64,000 nt of DNA from Owenia fusiformis (taxonomy: Eukaryota; Annelida; Polychaeta; Sabellida; Oweniidae): assembly GCA_903813345.2 (NCBI GenBank), contig CAIIXF020000007.1, positions 37,592,759 to 37,656,758 on the forward strand, read 5' to 3'. Under the pieces are notes generated by a model. That model did no database searches. It had not been told where the DNA came from and saw nothing but the letters and a program-made list of their open reading frames with translations. Positions 52,901-60,944 of the stretch are shown here, piece by piece. Made by a program: the position numbers and the translations under genes. Each line of letters starts with the position of its first letter. Position 1 is the stretch's first letter.

Positions 52901-55418
52901 ATACAATATAATCCATTAGACAGATTATCAGAGAAAGTATAGTAGCAAATGACTGTCGATATGTTTGTTTATTCTTCCTAACATGAATCGATCACTTCTT
53001 AAAAACAATACAATTCATTAGAGAGATTATCAGAGAAAGTATAGTAGCAAATAATTGTTGATATGTTTGTTTATATTCTTCCTAACATGAAGCGATCATC
53101 TGTTAGATACAATATAATCCATTAGACAGATTATCAGAGAAAGTATAGTAGCAAATGACTGTCGATATGTTTGTTTATTCTTCCTAACATGAATCGATCA
53201 CTTCTTAAAAACAATACAATTCATTAGAGAGATTATCAGAGAAAGTATAGTAGCAAATAATTGTTGATATGTTTGTTTATATTCTTCCTAACATGAAGCG
53301 ATCATCTGTTAGATACAATATAATCCATTAGACAGATTATCAGAGAAAGTATAGTAGCAAATGACTGTCGATATGTTTGTTTATATTCTTCCTAACACGA
53401 AGCGATCATCTGTTAGATACAATATAATGCATTAGACAGATTATCAGAGAAAGTATAGTAGCAAATGACTGTCGATATGTTTGTTTATATTCTTCCTAAC
53501 ACGAAGCGATCATCTGTTAGATACAATATAATGCATTAGACAGATTATCAGAGAAAGCATAGTAGCAAATGACTGTCGATATGTTTGTTTATATTCTTCC
53601 TAACACGAAGCGAATATCTGTTAGATACAATATAATGCATTAGACAGATTATCAGAGAAAGTATAGTAGCAAATGACTGTCGATATGTTTGTTTATATTC
53701 TTCCTAACACGAAGCGATCATCTGTTAGATACAATATAATGCATTAGACAGATTATCAGAGAAAGTATAGTAGCAAATGACTGTCGATATGTTTGTTTAT
53801 ATTCTTCCTAACACGAAGCGATCATCTGTTAGATACAATATAATGCATTAGACAGATTATCAGAGAAAGTATAGTAGCAAATGACTGTCGATATGTTTGT
53901 TTATTCTTCCTAACATGAATCGATCACTTCTTAAAAACAATACAATTCATTAGAGAGATTATCAGAGAAAGTATAGTAGCAAATAATTGTTGATATGTTT
54001 GTTTATATTCTTCCTAACATGAAGCGATCATCTGTTAGATACAATATAATGCATTAGACAGATTATCAGAGAAAGTATAGTAGCAAATGACTGTCGATAT
54101 GTTTGTTTATATTCTTCCTAACACGAAGCGATCATCTGTTAGATACAATATAATGCATTAGACAGATTATCAGAGAAAGCATAGTAGCAAATGACTGTCG
54201 ATATGTTTGTTTAAATTCTTCCTAACACGAAGCGATCATCTGTTAGATACAATATAATGCATTAGACAGATTATCAGAGAAAGTATAGTAGCAAATGACT
54301 GTCGATATGTTTGTTTAAATTCTTCTTACACGAAGCGAATATCTGTTAGATACAATATAATACATTAGACAGATTATCAGAGAAAGTATAGTAGCAAATG
54401 ACTGTCGATATGTTTGTTTAAATTCTTCTTACACGAAGCGAATATCTGTTAGATACAATATAATGCATTAGACAGATTATCAGAGAAAGTACAGCAGCAA
54501 TGGTAATGACTCTTACTTAAGACACGAGCGTTGAATTACTTTGTCCGCCCAAGACTGATACACTTATCTATAAAGTTTTGGGAACAAGAATCTGAGTATT
54601 CAAATTAACATAATCAATTTATTCGTTTATGTTTTAGACGTATCACTAAAATGTAAGTAACTTTCTTATAAATACACAAATATTGGAGTAATAGCATACT
54701 TACATAAAGTGTCATCGTCGAATTTTGGATCAATGTATACTTTGATAGGGAATGTCCATGTTTCATTACTATCGAAACGCCTCAACATTTTCCTTTTAAC
54801 ACGATGTTTTGTCGGGTCTTGTTCTCTCATATGTTTCTTCTTTATCTCTTTCATTTTGTCTTCAAGCGATTTATACTCAACACCCACTTGTTCCTCATAC
54901 GCATCTTCATCTTTGATGTTGCCAGAAACGCTGAGTCTTTTTGAAGATTCAAGCTGTTCGAGGAATTGAATAAGTCTAATGATTTGTTCTCTCGTAAGGT
55001 CGACATCTCCCTCATATTTATCGCTTGATATGTTTGCAGTTTTTAGAAGTTCTCTTAGCTCTAGATTAGAGAGAGACTTCAGAAAATCATCTAGATCAGA
55101 TTTGCTTGATTTTAAAGCTCTGATAGCTTCTTCGAGGTGAGGGTTAGACGCATCATCGGGTGGTAAACCAGCTTCCAATGGTTCCCCAACTTCTTGCTCG
55201 TCTTCTTCTCCACGTTGAAACGTCTCAATTTCTTCCGTTGGTGTTTCGTCATCGATTGCAATTCCCCCTTCATCAATAGCATTTATGATATTAGGGAGCG
55301 AATCGTTCGTGATCTTTATTTTACTTTGATTCCCATCTGGAATATTACTGGAGTAAGTAACTACTACGATTGTAAAGAAGCATATGAAAAGCAATGGTTT
55401 ACACGGTGTGAAAAACAT
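28074..55418 (-). CDS. Gene A: secreted astacin-like pseudoprotease with EGF, CUB and eight novel repeats (16 exons)
   Basis: Whole-gene span, spliced from 16 predicted exons listed separately. The summed coding length is 4263 nt, 1420 residues plus TGA, and every donor/acceptor phase is compatible. Domain order by residue: signal peptide 1-24, acidic propeptide to about 205, furin site RVKR 206-209, astacin domain about 210-415, EGF 416-462, CUB 463-590, then eight ~100-residue modules to the C-terminus. Astacin-EGF-CUB order is that of the tolloid/BMP1 and hatching-enzyme classes, but here the zinc site is destroyed, so the protein should not be a protease. The repeat tail is not part of any astacin architecture I know. 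It should be secreted or cell-surface. It lies upstream of and in the same orientation as gene B. No clear AATAAA was tied to its 3' end. Confidence 0.85.
28440..28556 (+). repeat. (TATTG)n microsatellite
   Basis: About 17 units of TATTG with variants TGTTG, in the intron just upstream of gene A's last exon. The minus-strand frame through it is a repeat artefact. Confidence 0.9.
29052..30069. mobile_element. 1.0-kb TIR element (CGAGGGTATATCATAAAG), non-autonomous
   Basis: Inverted ends of about 190 bp: CGAGGGTATATCATAAAGTT at the left and its complement ending ATACCCTCG at the right, with TA on both sides. The arms also share GGCACCCGGGGCAAATAAA / TTTGCCCCGGGTGCC. The ~600-bp centre has no coding frame. 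Confidence 0.75.
30527..30847 (-). CDS. Gene A exon 15: novel repeat module 7 (diverged)
   Basis: A 321-bp phase 1-1 exon with CATLYIGG, LGVYVYTG, GNRPVYKSEKGQMYLYY and LWVFYTTVG. The W-x-IGP block is replaced by WVFY, and an extra cysteine pair appears (ARCY, QECS), so its disulfide pattern may differ. It closes APFCFDG. Confidence 0.8.
31095..31165. repeat. Small hairpin with GGGCCGAAGG loop
   Basis: ATAGTGAAATTTCGG and CCGATATTTCACTAT flank ACCAAGGGCCGAAGG. Same design as the hairpins at 7431 and 60945. Confidence 0.55.
31873..32196 (-). CDS. Gene A exon 14: novel repeat module 6
   Basis: A 324-bp phase 1-1 exon with CPKFFLGG, QGVFSLST, MNRAVYDHEGGREYLYY, AWTVGSTPG, a Trp near the end and a closing GECMS. 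The proline of the RPVY block is Ala here. Confidence 0.85.
32448..32759 (-). CDS. Gene A exon 13: novel repeat module 5
   Basis: A 312-bp phase 1-1 exon with CNTILF, QGLYFLEAE, NDRPVYQHESDVEFLFY, RWFIGPEIGG, SLTPEAVSTTWF and a closing ARCY. Donor GTACGG. Confidence 0.85.
33765..34067 (-). CDS. Gene A exon 12: novel repeat module 4
   Basis: A 303-bp phase 1-1 exon with CEKLFMTGG, KGVYTLQT, NSRPVYEHESENSYLYY, GWSIGASSG and a closing SCFQ. It lies after a 5.7-kb intron that holds a MITE and a non-LTR element. Acceptor tttttAG, donor GTATAG. Confidence 0.85.
34235..34782. mobile_element. Mariner-type MITE, second family
   Basis: Ends CAGGATGGTCCAAAAAATGG and complement CCATTTTTTGGACCACCCTG, flanked by TA (34233-34234 and 34783-34784). 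548 bp, with internal arms also inverted. It sits directly next to the 3' end of the non-LTR element at 34788. Confidence 0.8.
34788..35882 (-). pseudogene. 5'-truncated non-LTR retrotransposon with in-frame stop
   Basis: A minus-strand frame at 35867-35019 encodes the C-terminal part of a Jockey/CR1-like reverse transcriptase. It has ASNFDYCSALYG and LAKLDKLHYQAG ('kL...q..a.r'), then a zinc-knuckle-like CPCGSPENTKHFLLSC. A TAA stop near 35595 breaks the frame without a shift, so both halves read in one frame. The 3' end carries a TAA-type tail (attattattattatt at 34787-34801). The 5' end is lost near 35880. It lies in an intron of gene A. Confidence 0.75.
35883..39800 (-). other. Intron of gene A without recognisable genes
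   Basis: Part of the 5.7-kb intron between modules 3 and 4. I looked for further repeat-module exons (YLYY, RPVY) and found none. It has an isolated mariner-type end (TTTTTTGGGACACACTGTA near 36710) and a C10 tract at 39301. Confidence 0.5.
39801..40130 (-). CDS. Gene A exon 11: novel repeat module 3
   Basis: A 330-bp phase 1-1 exon. It starts CDSIMVSGIKDY and has MGLYFPEG, NGRPMYKHESGD, MYHN and RRYWIIGPDMKG. It ends at CANL before donor GTGCGT. This is the best-matching copy to the module consensus: Cys, short strand plus Gly, G-x-Y, NxRPVYxHE, YLYY, W-x-IG, Pro, Trp, Cys. Confidence 0.85.
40259..40861 (-). CDS. Gene A exon 10: novel repeat modules 1 and 2 fused in one exon
   Basis: A 603-bp phase 1-1 exon, twice the size of the later repeat exons, carrying two modules. 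Module 1 has NSKPVYKH, YMYYESGDWVVGP and closes LSLTCS. Module 2 starts CDRIWLSG, has NGAPVYKR and NKWQL, and closes IKIECYFG. Module 2 is the more diverged: its YLYY block is not recognisable. Each module opens and closes with a cysteine, suggesting one bracketing disulfide. I do not recognise the family by name. Confidence 0.8.
41008..42672. repeat. 1.7-kb CpG-rich giant inverted repeat
   Basis: Outer arms: CCCCTATCACATCAACTAGT at the left and AACTAGTTTGGTGTGATAGG at the right. A central palindrome at about 41850-41905 repeats the same TATCACACCAAACTCGTTCT motif. Both halves are packed with short CGTTC / GAACG / ACGTAC words, far above the surrounding CpG level. It fills one intron of gene A. 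The long plus-strand frame at 41310-41672 is a by-product of the repeats. Confidence 0.75.
42782..42918 (-). CDS. Gene A exon 9: CUB domain, last part
   Basis: Encodes YCCTGKPSKTFVSVGNEMMI then LLRSNDVFVGIGMKTGFQLE. This is the CUB C-terminal 'rfCG...P....s..n.m.v.f.sd......GF.a.y' pattern. Acceptor atcatAG, donor GTAGGT, phase 2 in and phase 1 out. The CUB domain therefore spans three exons and is complete. Confidence 0.85.
43180..43313 (-). CDS. Gene A exon 8: CUB domain, middle part
   Basis: Encodes the core strand segment with CDHDWLEIRYADLG, equivalent to the CUB 'C.yDyleir.g' signature that supplies the acidic calcium-site residues. Phase 0 in, phase 2 out, donor GTACCA. Confidence 0.8.
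43879..44120 (-). repeat. SINE/LINE 3' end with (CTAA)n tail
   Basis: About 13 units of TTAG on the plus strand (43879-43929), read on the minus strand as a CTAA tail. It is preceded on that strand by a segment with CCGGAGACGGCTGGGGGCTA and GTGTCTCATAAGCC. Fits a target-primed retroelement 3' end. Confidence 0.6.
44184..44293 (-). CDS. Gene A exon 7: CUB domain, first part
   Basis: Encodes CGGIKTVDSTPRTLQSPGYP then CTWLLQ. This is the CUB opening 'CGG.l....g.i.SP.YP......C.W.i' with the first cysteine pair. Phase 1 in, phase 0 out; acceptor gctttcAG, donor GTAGGT. Confidence 0.85.
44692..44832 (-). CDS. Gene A exon 6: EGF-like domain
   Basis: A 141-bp phase 1-1 exon starting TCPGYCKLEWSECKHGGYRD and continuing CDVCRCPDGWSGPKCE. 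The C-x-C-x-C spacing ending CxCPxGWxGxxCE is the EGF pattern placed directly after the astacin domain in tolloid-like and hatching-enzyme-like proteins. It has no calcium-binding consensus (D/N-x-D/N-E/Q). Confidence 0.85.
45043..45166 (-). CDS. Gene A exon 5: astacin C-terminal strand and helix
   Basis: Encodes TTTLLAKFSEYQNTMGQKAG then LSFSDVKIFNYQYC. This matches the end of astacin domains ('ti.p......iGqr..lS..Di..in..Y.C') including the last conserved cysteine. Acceptor tactttAG, donor GTGAGC, phase 0 in and phase 1 out. Confidence 0.85.
45519..45722 (-). CDS. Gene A exon 4: degenerate astacin zinc-binding helix and Met-turn
   Basis: 68 codons, phase 0 on both sides. The zinc signature HExxHxxGxxHExxRPDRD of astacins reads RQIGHALGLVPEFARPDRD. 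The first zinc histidine is Arg, the catalytic glutamate is Gln, the second histidine is kept and the third is Pro. The flanking RPDRD is intact, so this is clearly the right helix. The Met-turn, normally SxMHY, reads SVMQD, so the fifth ligand tyrosine is also lost. There is no stop or frameshift, the surrounding fold residues are kept and the splice sites are good, so this looks like a maintained pseudoenzyme rather than a decaying gene. Confidence 0.9.
45790..46170 (+). repeat. Tandem repeat, ~120-bp unit, ATATGCGTACCTATGACATT
   Basis: About three units alternate 'CATCGATGCTTATCTAATAGC', 'ATTATAACATTATCGATACA' and 'GATATATGCGTACCTATGAC'. Lies in the intron right beside the degenerate zinc-helix exon of gene A. 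Confidence 0.7.
46387..46465 (-). CDS. Gene A exon 3: astacin middle strand
   Basis: Encodes CTSTIGKAASDVAMNEIVLK then YPNCFS. It aligns with the astacin segment 'GC.S.vGr.gg.Q.lsl...C' just before the zinc helix, including both cysteines. Acceptor ttttccAG, donor GTAAGT, phase 2 in and phase 0 out. The glycine at its 5' edge is completed by splicing. In typical astacins this segment carries Tyr/Trp and Gln residues around the active-site cleft; several differ here, in line with relaxed catalytic constraint. Confidence 0.8.
46732..46855 (-). CDS. Gene A exon 2: astacin N-terminal lobe
   Basis: Acceptor AG at 46856-46857, donor GTAGGT. The frame gives AGRTIRKALKVWADKTCVSF, matching the astacin helix-strand 'IrrAm..ie..TCv.F' with its conserved first cysteine. 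It ends FFKSGTG, the strand before the second conserved cysteine. Phase 1 in, phase 2 out. It is separated from exon 1 by a 7.8-kb intron full of satellites and foldback repeats. Confidence 0.85.
47884..49290. repeat. Four copies of one ~350-bp repeat, two direct then two inverted
   Basis: Copies 1 (about 47884-48240) and 2 (about 48241-48600) run plus; copies 3 (about 48600-48940) and 4 (about 48941-49290) run minus. Shared words: CATTGCATTTCCGTTTTATA, GCTCCATCTTACACAAG, AACTGGGAATCACGGGATAC and AAGATTTTTTGCAAAAAGTC. Similar short frames appear in several copies (MHFRFIKTHRSFFKIGSN-like), but I regard these as repeat sequence, not genes. Confidence 0.8.
49330..49492. repeat. Cluster of AAGCCGGCTT palindromes
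   Basis: About nine near-copies of AAGCCGGCTT / GAAGCCGGCTTCT in 160 bp, irregularly spaced, in both orientations by nature of the palindrome. GC-rich island in AT-rich sequence. It lies just upstream of the candidate exon at 49523. Confidence 0.75.
49523..49786 (+). CDS. Candidate plus-strand exon of unknown gene inside a gene A intron
   Basis: A good acceptor (ccttcgactctttctcggatctacAG) is followed by an open frame QHGAQLVYTYLDQSFFGFLS ... HDHVFSGATETHLMLSTPMA ... ICIMEYENRFYCLYFNDKG and a donor G|GTAATG. Codon use looks protein-like and the frame is free of repeats. I do not recognise the family. It could be an exon of a nested gene, a captured gene fragment, or chance. No partner exon was found nearby. 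Confidence 0.35.
50725..51324. mobile_element. 600-bp foldback element with CATAG target duplication
   Basis: Perfect ends CACCCTTGGTATACG / CGTATACCAAGGGTG, arms of about 165 bp (including ACCGGTACGGGTCAA and complement), and CATAG direct repeats at 50720-50724 and 51325-51329. The centre (51050-51145) has a tandem repeat of GACGCGCGTTTGATTTTATA. No frame. Family not recognised. Confidence 0.8.
52840..54505 (+). repeat. Minisatellite, ~104-bp unit, 16 copies, two unit types
   Basis: Sixteen copies of AGATTATCAGAGAAAG at ~100-105 bp spacing. Most units (type A) read ACACGAAGCGATCATCTGTT; three (type B) read ACATGAATCGATCACTTCTT and have a shorter TTTATTCTTCC. The A-B-A-B-A start and a lone B unit at about 53905 suggest unequal exchange of larger blocks. 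It lies only about 200 bp from gene A exon 1. Confidence 0.9.
54704..55418 (-). CDS. Gene A exon 1: signal peptide, propeptide with aspartate switch, furin site, astacin start
   Basis: The frame opens with MFFTPCKPLLFICFFTIVVV, a typical signal peptide. A long acidic, helical propeptide follows. It contains YEGDVDL at residues 135-141, which matches the FxGDI aspartate-switch motif that in active astacins ligates the catalytic zinc to hold the zymogen latent. RVKR at 206-209 is a furin-type site. The mature part begins with WTFPIKVYID, the usual first strand of the astacin domain. The donor GTAAGT follows codon phase 1. An in-frame ATG at 55517 in good Kozak context (GCCATGG) would add 33 residues and turn the signal peptide into an internal hydrophobic segment. 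I prefer the inner ATG because of the TATA position. Confidence 0.8.
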
Positions 55419-55527
55419 TGTTTCTATTAGCACTTGGCCCTTTTGAATTATGCTCAAGCCCAGCCTTCTCCGCGAGAGATTCTGAGAGTATTCTTCTGTC
55501 GCATCGTTATATACCATGGCGGGGATG

Positions 55528-55534
55528 ATTTATA
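55528..55534 (-). promoter_or_regulatory. TATA box of gene A
   Basis: The minus strand reads CCCCTATAAATCATCCCC here. A TATAAAT at this place predicts transcription starting about 30 bp downstream, near 55504. That lies inside the longer open frame, downstream of the ATG at 55517. It therefore favours the ATG at 55418, which directly precedes a classic signal peptide. Only the motif and spacing are seen. Confidence 0.45.
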
Positions 55535-55539
55535 GGGGT

Positions 55540-57600
55540 GTTTACTTTTTACACTGTAACTATTTTTGAACTTTAAATAAATAATTTAAAAAAATCGTGT
55601 TGAACTTGTCTGACTTTCAGAGTGGTTTACGTGACAATAGTGCAAAAAATTAAATCGAACAAAATAACACTGATGACATTGTTAAAAAAAAGAAATCTAA
55701 ATAACTGATGAGTGTCACTTTCACAGATCAGATCGGATAAATAGATCGGATCGGATAAATAGACTACGTTATAATAATCAGATCAGTGCAAAATTGAAAT
55801 GATGTTAAGTTTTAAAGGGTTGATTCTAGTAATTATGTGCTCACGCAAATGATGCTTCGTATCCGAGCACAATGCACTGATACAGCGTAACGTGGTTTTA
55901 TTTGATACATTTAGGATCATTTTTATAGGTTAGATGCTTAACTACATGTACCTATCTATTTTCCAAGAAGCTTAAAAAGTTGTTTTGTCAAATGACAGAA
56001 AAATAATTTGAAAACTAGTAATAAAGGAACTTATTTTCATTTTTTCCTAAATTTTGTTGTATTTTGTTGAGGGGATGTCGCCTTCAAGATTTGCATATTT
56101 CAAATTCTAGTTGGATACCTTTTTGTGCTATTGTTACAGCAAACTAGACACGAAAAGTGGAGTATTATTTCTTAATAAGATATATGGTGAATTTTATAAA
56201 GACCCCCGGGTCGAATAGCTTCTCATGTTACCAACACAGCTTGGTATAGTTCCAATCAGATGATGTTTCATATTTTCTGCGGGATTAATATCATATATTA
56301 TTTTATTAAAAGGCATATCCTTGATAGAGACAGTTTCTACATATTCGTCATATTATTGGTGTTCTTATGGTGTGTATTTATGTTGTTTTTAATTTGTATT
56401 ATTATTTGGTTATGGTCGTTAGAAGGACGAATCTGTTTACGTTTACTGTTAAGTCATATTAACTTTCTATAGATATAATTCCTCACGAATTCAGATCATT
56501 CTACTTGCATTTTTTCATCCAGGATATGATTGCAACTCAAGTGAGGATTTTTACAACCTCGAATCATTTACATCATCCGTGTTTTCAGGACATAATAGTT
56601 ATACTATATGATTCCAATTTATTATATTCTAAACCTTTGAACCATAATATTTTATAAATAAGCCATCTTGTTTTGTTGCCAGTAGGCCTAAATAAAAAGT
56701 ATAATGTGTTACTAAGGCACAATTTTGCAATCGGTCTTGTTGGATGAAATTGCAGGTATCAAAATGATCCAATTACATGAGAAGACAACCTAAGTATTGT
56801 TAAATGTTGTGAAAATGAATAAAAATACATTTGTTACCAAGTATACCATACGTGATTTTAGGTTTTCAAAGAAATTGAATAATATGTCCGTAATGTTTGA
56901 ATACTAAACTATTTAAGAAACATTGTTGACGAAGAAATGTATTTTTCATATCAATTTAAAGATGTTGATAAGTCAACCTAAAGGATGTAGAGGTTGAACT
57001 GATATGTTACTTTGCAATTTCGGTTATTATGCAAGTATTAAAAAAAACATAATGCAAATGCACGTATGATATATGATGAGGTGGTAATGTCACGCTTCGA
57101 AATGTACGTTCAAAATAAATGTTTTGGAACGCAATAAATATTTTGAGATGGTACACTCCTATTAATCTATTCACTGCTTAAAGCCAATGAGAGGACTCCA
57201 TTGCAACAAGGATGTAAAATTCAAAAAGAATATTAACTTGTTTCGAAGAATTTATAAAGTCACCTTGGAATGGTAGTAAAGATGAGTGTTAACCACCTTT
57301 GAAACCCTTGAAAGTTTTTTATATTCATAGAAGAAATTATATTTATAAATCATAGTTTATTACTTTTTATTTCGACTCAATAAGCTTTAAGGTCATATTA
57401 TAATATATATAGTAATATACTCAAATACTCAAACAAAAGAGACAACAAAATATTTAAGGTAATATTATCCATATGTTTACAAATAGAGTTGTGCAATGCG
57501 TTGACCATTCCAGTTTGAATGTAGCATAGTTTTTGCTCACATATACCTAGACGAATTATTTTTTAGATTAAAATATCTATATATATTGTTGTACTCTTCA
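55540..57600. other. Upstream region of gene A
   Basis: AT-rich with no credible coding frame. Short direct repeat GATCGGATAAATAGA at 55733-55762. The gene A promoter lies at its left edge. Confidence 0.5.
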
Positions 57601-57614
57601 GTGGTTAATGCCTT

Positions 57615-60125
57615 CCCAGCTAACAATTTTACGTTGTGATAACGTCGTCAGAATATATGTCTCAAGTTGTAGCAACGTTAAATATGGAACGTTGTAGGTA
57701 CAGGAAGGTGTGGACTCGCACAGATGTTTAAAGAACGTTACATTTGACTTAAATATCACGTGTCAGGAACGTAGTAGCGACCTTAACAATTACGTCGCCA
57801 AAATAACGAAACTGTAACGTACTTATATTACGTCATATATACGTGGCCAATCTAAATTTCTGGTAACGTTGATATGGAACGTTGTAGGTACAGGAAGGTG
57901 TGGACTCGCATAGATGTTCAAAGAACGTTACATTTGACTTAAATATCACGTGTCAGGAACGTAGTAGCGACCTTAACAATTACGTCACCAAAATAACGAA
58001 AATGTAACGTACTTACATTACGTCATAAATACGTGGCCAATCTAAATGTCTGGTAACGTTGATATGGAACGTTGTAGGTACAGGAAGGTGTGGACTCGCA
58101 TAGATGTTTAAAGAACGTTACATTTGACTTAAATATCACGTGTCAGGAACGTAGTAGCGACCTTAACAATTACGTCACCAAAATAACGAAAATGTAACGT
58201 ACTTACATTACGTCATAAATACGTGGCCAATCTAAATTTCTGGTAACGTTGATATGGAACGTTGTAGGTACAGGAAGGTGTGGACTCGCACAGATGTTTA
58301 AAGAACGTTACATTTGACTTAAATATCACGTGCCAGGAACGTAGAACCAACCTAAACGATGACTTCGCCAAAATAACGAAAATGTAACGTACTTACATTA
58401 CGTCATAAATACGTGGCCAATCTAAATTTCTGGTAACGTTGATATGGAACGTTGTAGGTACAGGAAGGTGTGGACTCGCACAGATGTTTAAAGAACGTTA
58501 CATTTGACTTAAATATCACGTGTCAGGAACGTAGTAGCGACCTTAACAATTACGTCGCCAAAATAACGAAACTGTAACGTACTTATATTACGTCATATAT
58601 ACGTGGCCAATCTAAATTTCTGGTAACGTTGATATGGAACGTTGTAGGTACAGGAAGGTGTGGACTCGCATAGATGTTTAAAGAACGTTACATTTGACTT
58701 AAATATCACGTGCCAGGAACGTAGAACCAACCTAAACGATGACTTCGCCAAAATAACGAAAATGTAACGTACTTACATTACGTCATAAATACGTGGCCAA
58801 TCTAAATTTCTGGTAACGTTGATATGGAACGTTGTAGGTACAGGAAGGTGTGGACTCGCACAGATGTTTAAAGAACGTTACATTTGACTTAAATATCACG
58901 TGTCAGGAACGTAGTAGCGACCTTAACAATTACGTCGCCAAAAAAACGAAACTGTAACGTACTTACATTACGTCATATATACGTGGCCAATCTAAATTTC
59001 TGGTAACGTTGATATGGAACGTTGTAGGTACAGGAAGGTGTGGACTCGCATAGATGTTTAAAGAACGTTACATTTGACTTAAATATCACGTGTCAGGAAC
59101 GTAGTAGCGACCTTAACAATTACGTCACCAAAATAACGAAAATGTAACGTACTCACATTACGTCATATATACGTGGCCAATCTAAATTTCTGGTAACGTT
59201 GATATGGAACGTTGTAGGTACAGGAAGGTGTGGACTCGCACAGATGTTTAAAGAACGTTACATTTGACTTAAATATCACGTGCCAGGAACGTGGAACCAA
59301 CCTAGACGATGACTTCGCCAAAATAACGAAAATGTAACGTACTTACATTACGTCATAAATACGTGGCCAATCTAAATTTCTGATACGTTAATTATGGAAC
59401 GTTGTAGGTACAGGAAGTTGTGGACTCGCACAGATGTTCAAAGAACGTTACATTTGACTTAAATATCACGTGCCAGGAACGTAGAACCAACCTAAACGAT
59501 AACTTCGCAAAAATAACGAGACTGTAATGTGCTTATGCAACGTCACATATACGTGGCCAGTTTTAAGTTCTGGTACGTTAATTATGGAACGTTGTAGGTA
59601 CACGAAGGTGTGGACTCGCACAGATGTTTAAAGAACGTTACATTTGACTTAAATATTACGTGCCAGGAATGTAGAACCAACCTTAACAATGACTTCGCAA
59701 AAATAGTGAAACTGTAATGTGCTTATGCAACGTAACATATACCTGGCCAGTTTAAAGTTCTGGTAACGTTTGTCTTGGACCGATGTAGACACAGGAAGGT
59801 CTGGACTCGCACAGATGTTTATACAACGTTACATTTTACTTAAATATCATGTGCTAGGAATGTAGTAGCAACCTTAACAATGACTGCAAAAATAAAATAA
59901 CAGACTGTAACGTGCTAATGCAACGTCACATATACGTGGCCAAGTTAAAGTTCTGGTAACATTAACTATAGAACGTTGTAGGCAAAGGAAAGTGTGGACA
60001 CGCATAAATGAGTATACAAGTTACGTTCGACTTAGATATCACGAGCCAGGAATGTAGTACCAACCTTAACAACGACTTTGCCAAAATAAAGAGACTGTAA
60101 CGTGCTTGTCACATACATGGCAAAT
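57615..60125 (+). repeat. Satellite array, ~190-bp ACGT-rich unit, ~13 copies decaying rightward
   Basis: The marker GGAACGTTGTAGGTACAGGA recurs about every 190 bp from 57685 to 59585, then in altered form near 59775 and 59965. Units contain AACGTTACATTTGACTTAAA, ATCACGTG(T/C)CAGGAACGTAG, TTACGTCATATATACGTGGC. Left copies are nearly identical. From 59395 they drift, and beyond 60125 only traces remain. No coding frame. Confidence 0.9.
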
Positions 60126-60940
60126 TCATAACTTCTGGTTACATCAAGTTAGGACAACACATGCAAGGAATGTTCTAGTAACCTTAATTATGCCATCAAC
60201 AAGATATAGTGATAGTAATGACTAACGTCCAGTTAAATGAATCATTACATGAACATAATTTAAAGTTCCTGTACAGGAAGATGTAGACACCGATGTTCAG
60301 TAAAATTATATATAACACACTAAGCCTAACATTTTCACATGTGAAGGTAAAACACAACTAACTTATGCTTTGACTTATTAACAAATGTATATTGTTTTTC
60401 CAATAATTAATGAGTTAATACACAAGAACTTTTTTGAGCATCCAAATAGAGAATATTGACACACAGAATTGAACTTAAATATAATTACAGTCTCGTATGT
60501 CATCTATCAAAAATCTATCCTATCGTTAATAAGTTTTATTGAGTATTTTATTAACCCCTAAACGGTTAAGGGGCAGGGGAGATTTGCCGTTCTGGCTTGT
60601 CTTAAAATTGAATTAGGCATATTTTAACTAATAAATCGTGACTATATTGTATTTACTGAGGGATATACACTGTATCAAAAATAGAGCATTTAATAACTGA
60701 TTTATCCTATACTTAGTAGATTATGAGAATTAAATATGCATTGAAATTTCCCATTTTTCCCCAAATTTTTTTTCACATTTTTAAAAAAAAGATTTTCACA
60801 TTTATGAGTTTGATAATCTCAGAAACTTAAAAACCCCTTTAAAACACCAAGAAAATGTGTATCTTAAGTATATTTTTGAATTTTGGAACTTTATAAGGTA
60901 TATGACGTACCAAGAACATCAGTAGGTATGAAATACATCT
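60126..60940. other. AT-rich region after the satellite
   Basis: Traces of the satellite to about 60300, then nothing recognisable. Confidence 0.5.
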
Positions 60941-60944
60941 GTTA

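Larger units (their letters stand above)
46856..54703 (-). other. 7.8-kb first coding intron of gene A
   Basis: Holds the repeats and candidate exon listed separately. Between them, 46870-47880 and 51330-52840 have no feature I can support. First introns often hold regulatory elements, but nothing specific is visible. Confidence 0.6.

Noticed and set aside
52840-54505. CRISPR-like array
   Set aside because: The whole ~104-bp unit is repeated with no unique spacers, in animal DNA; it is a minisatellite.
54709-54969. 86-codon plus-strand frame
   Set aside because: Antisense to gene A exon 1.
55418-55517. Gene A start at the ATG at 55517
   Set aside because: Would lie upstream of the transcription start predicted by the TATA box and would bury the signal peptide; kept only as an alternative.
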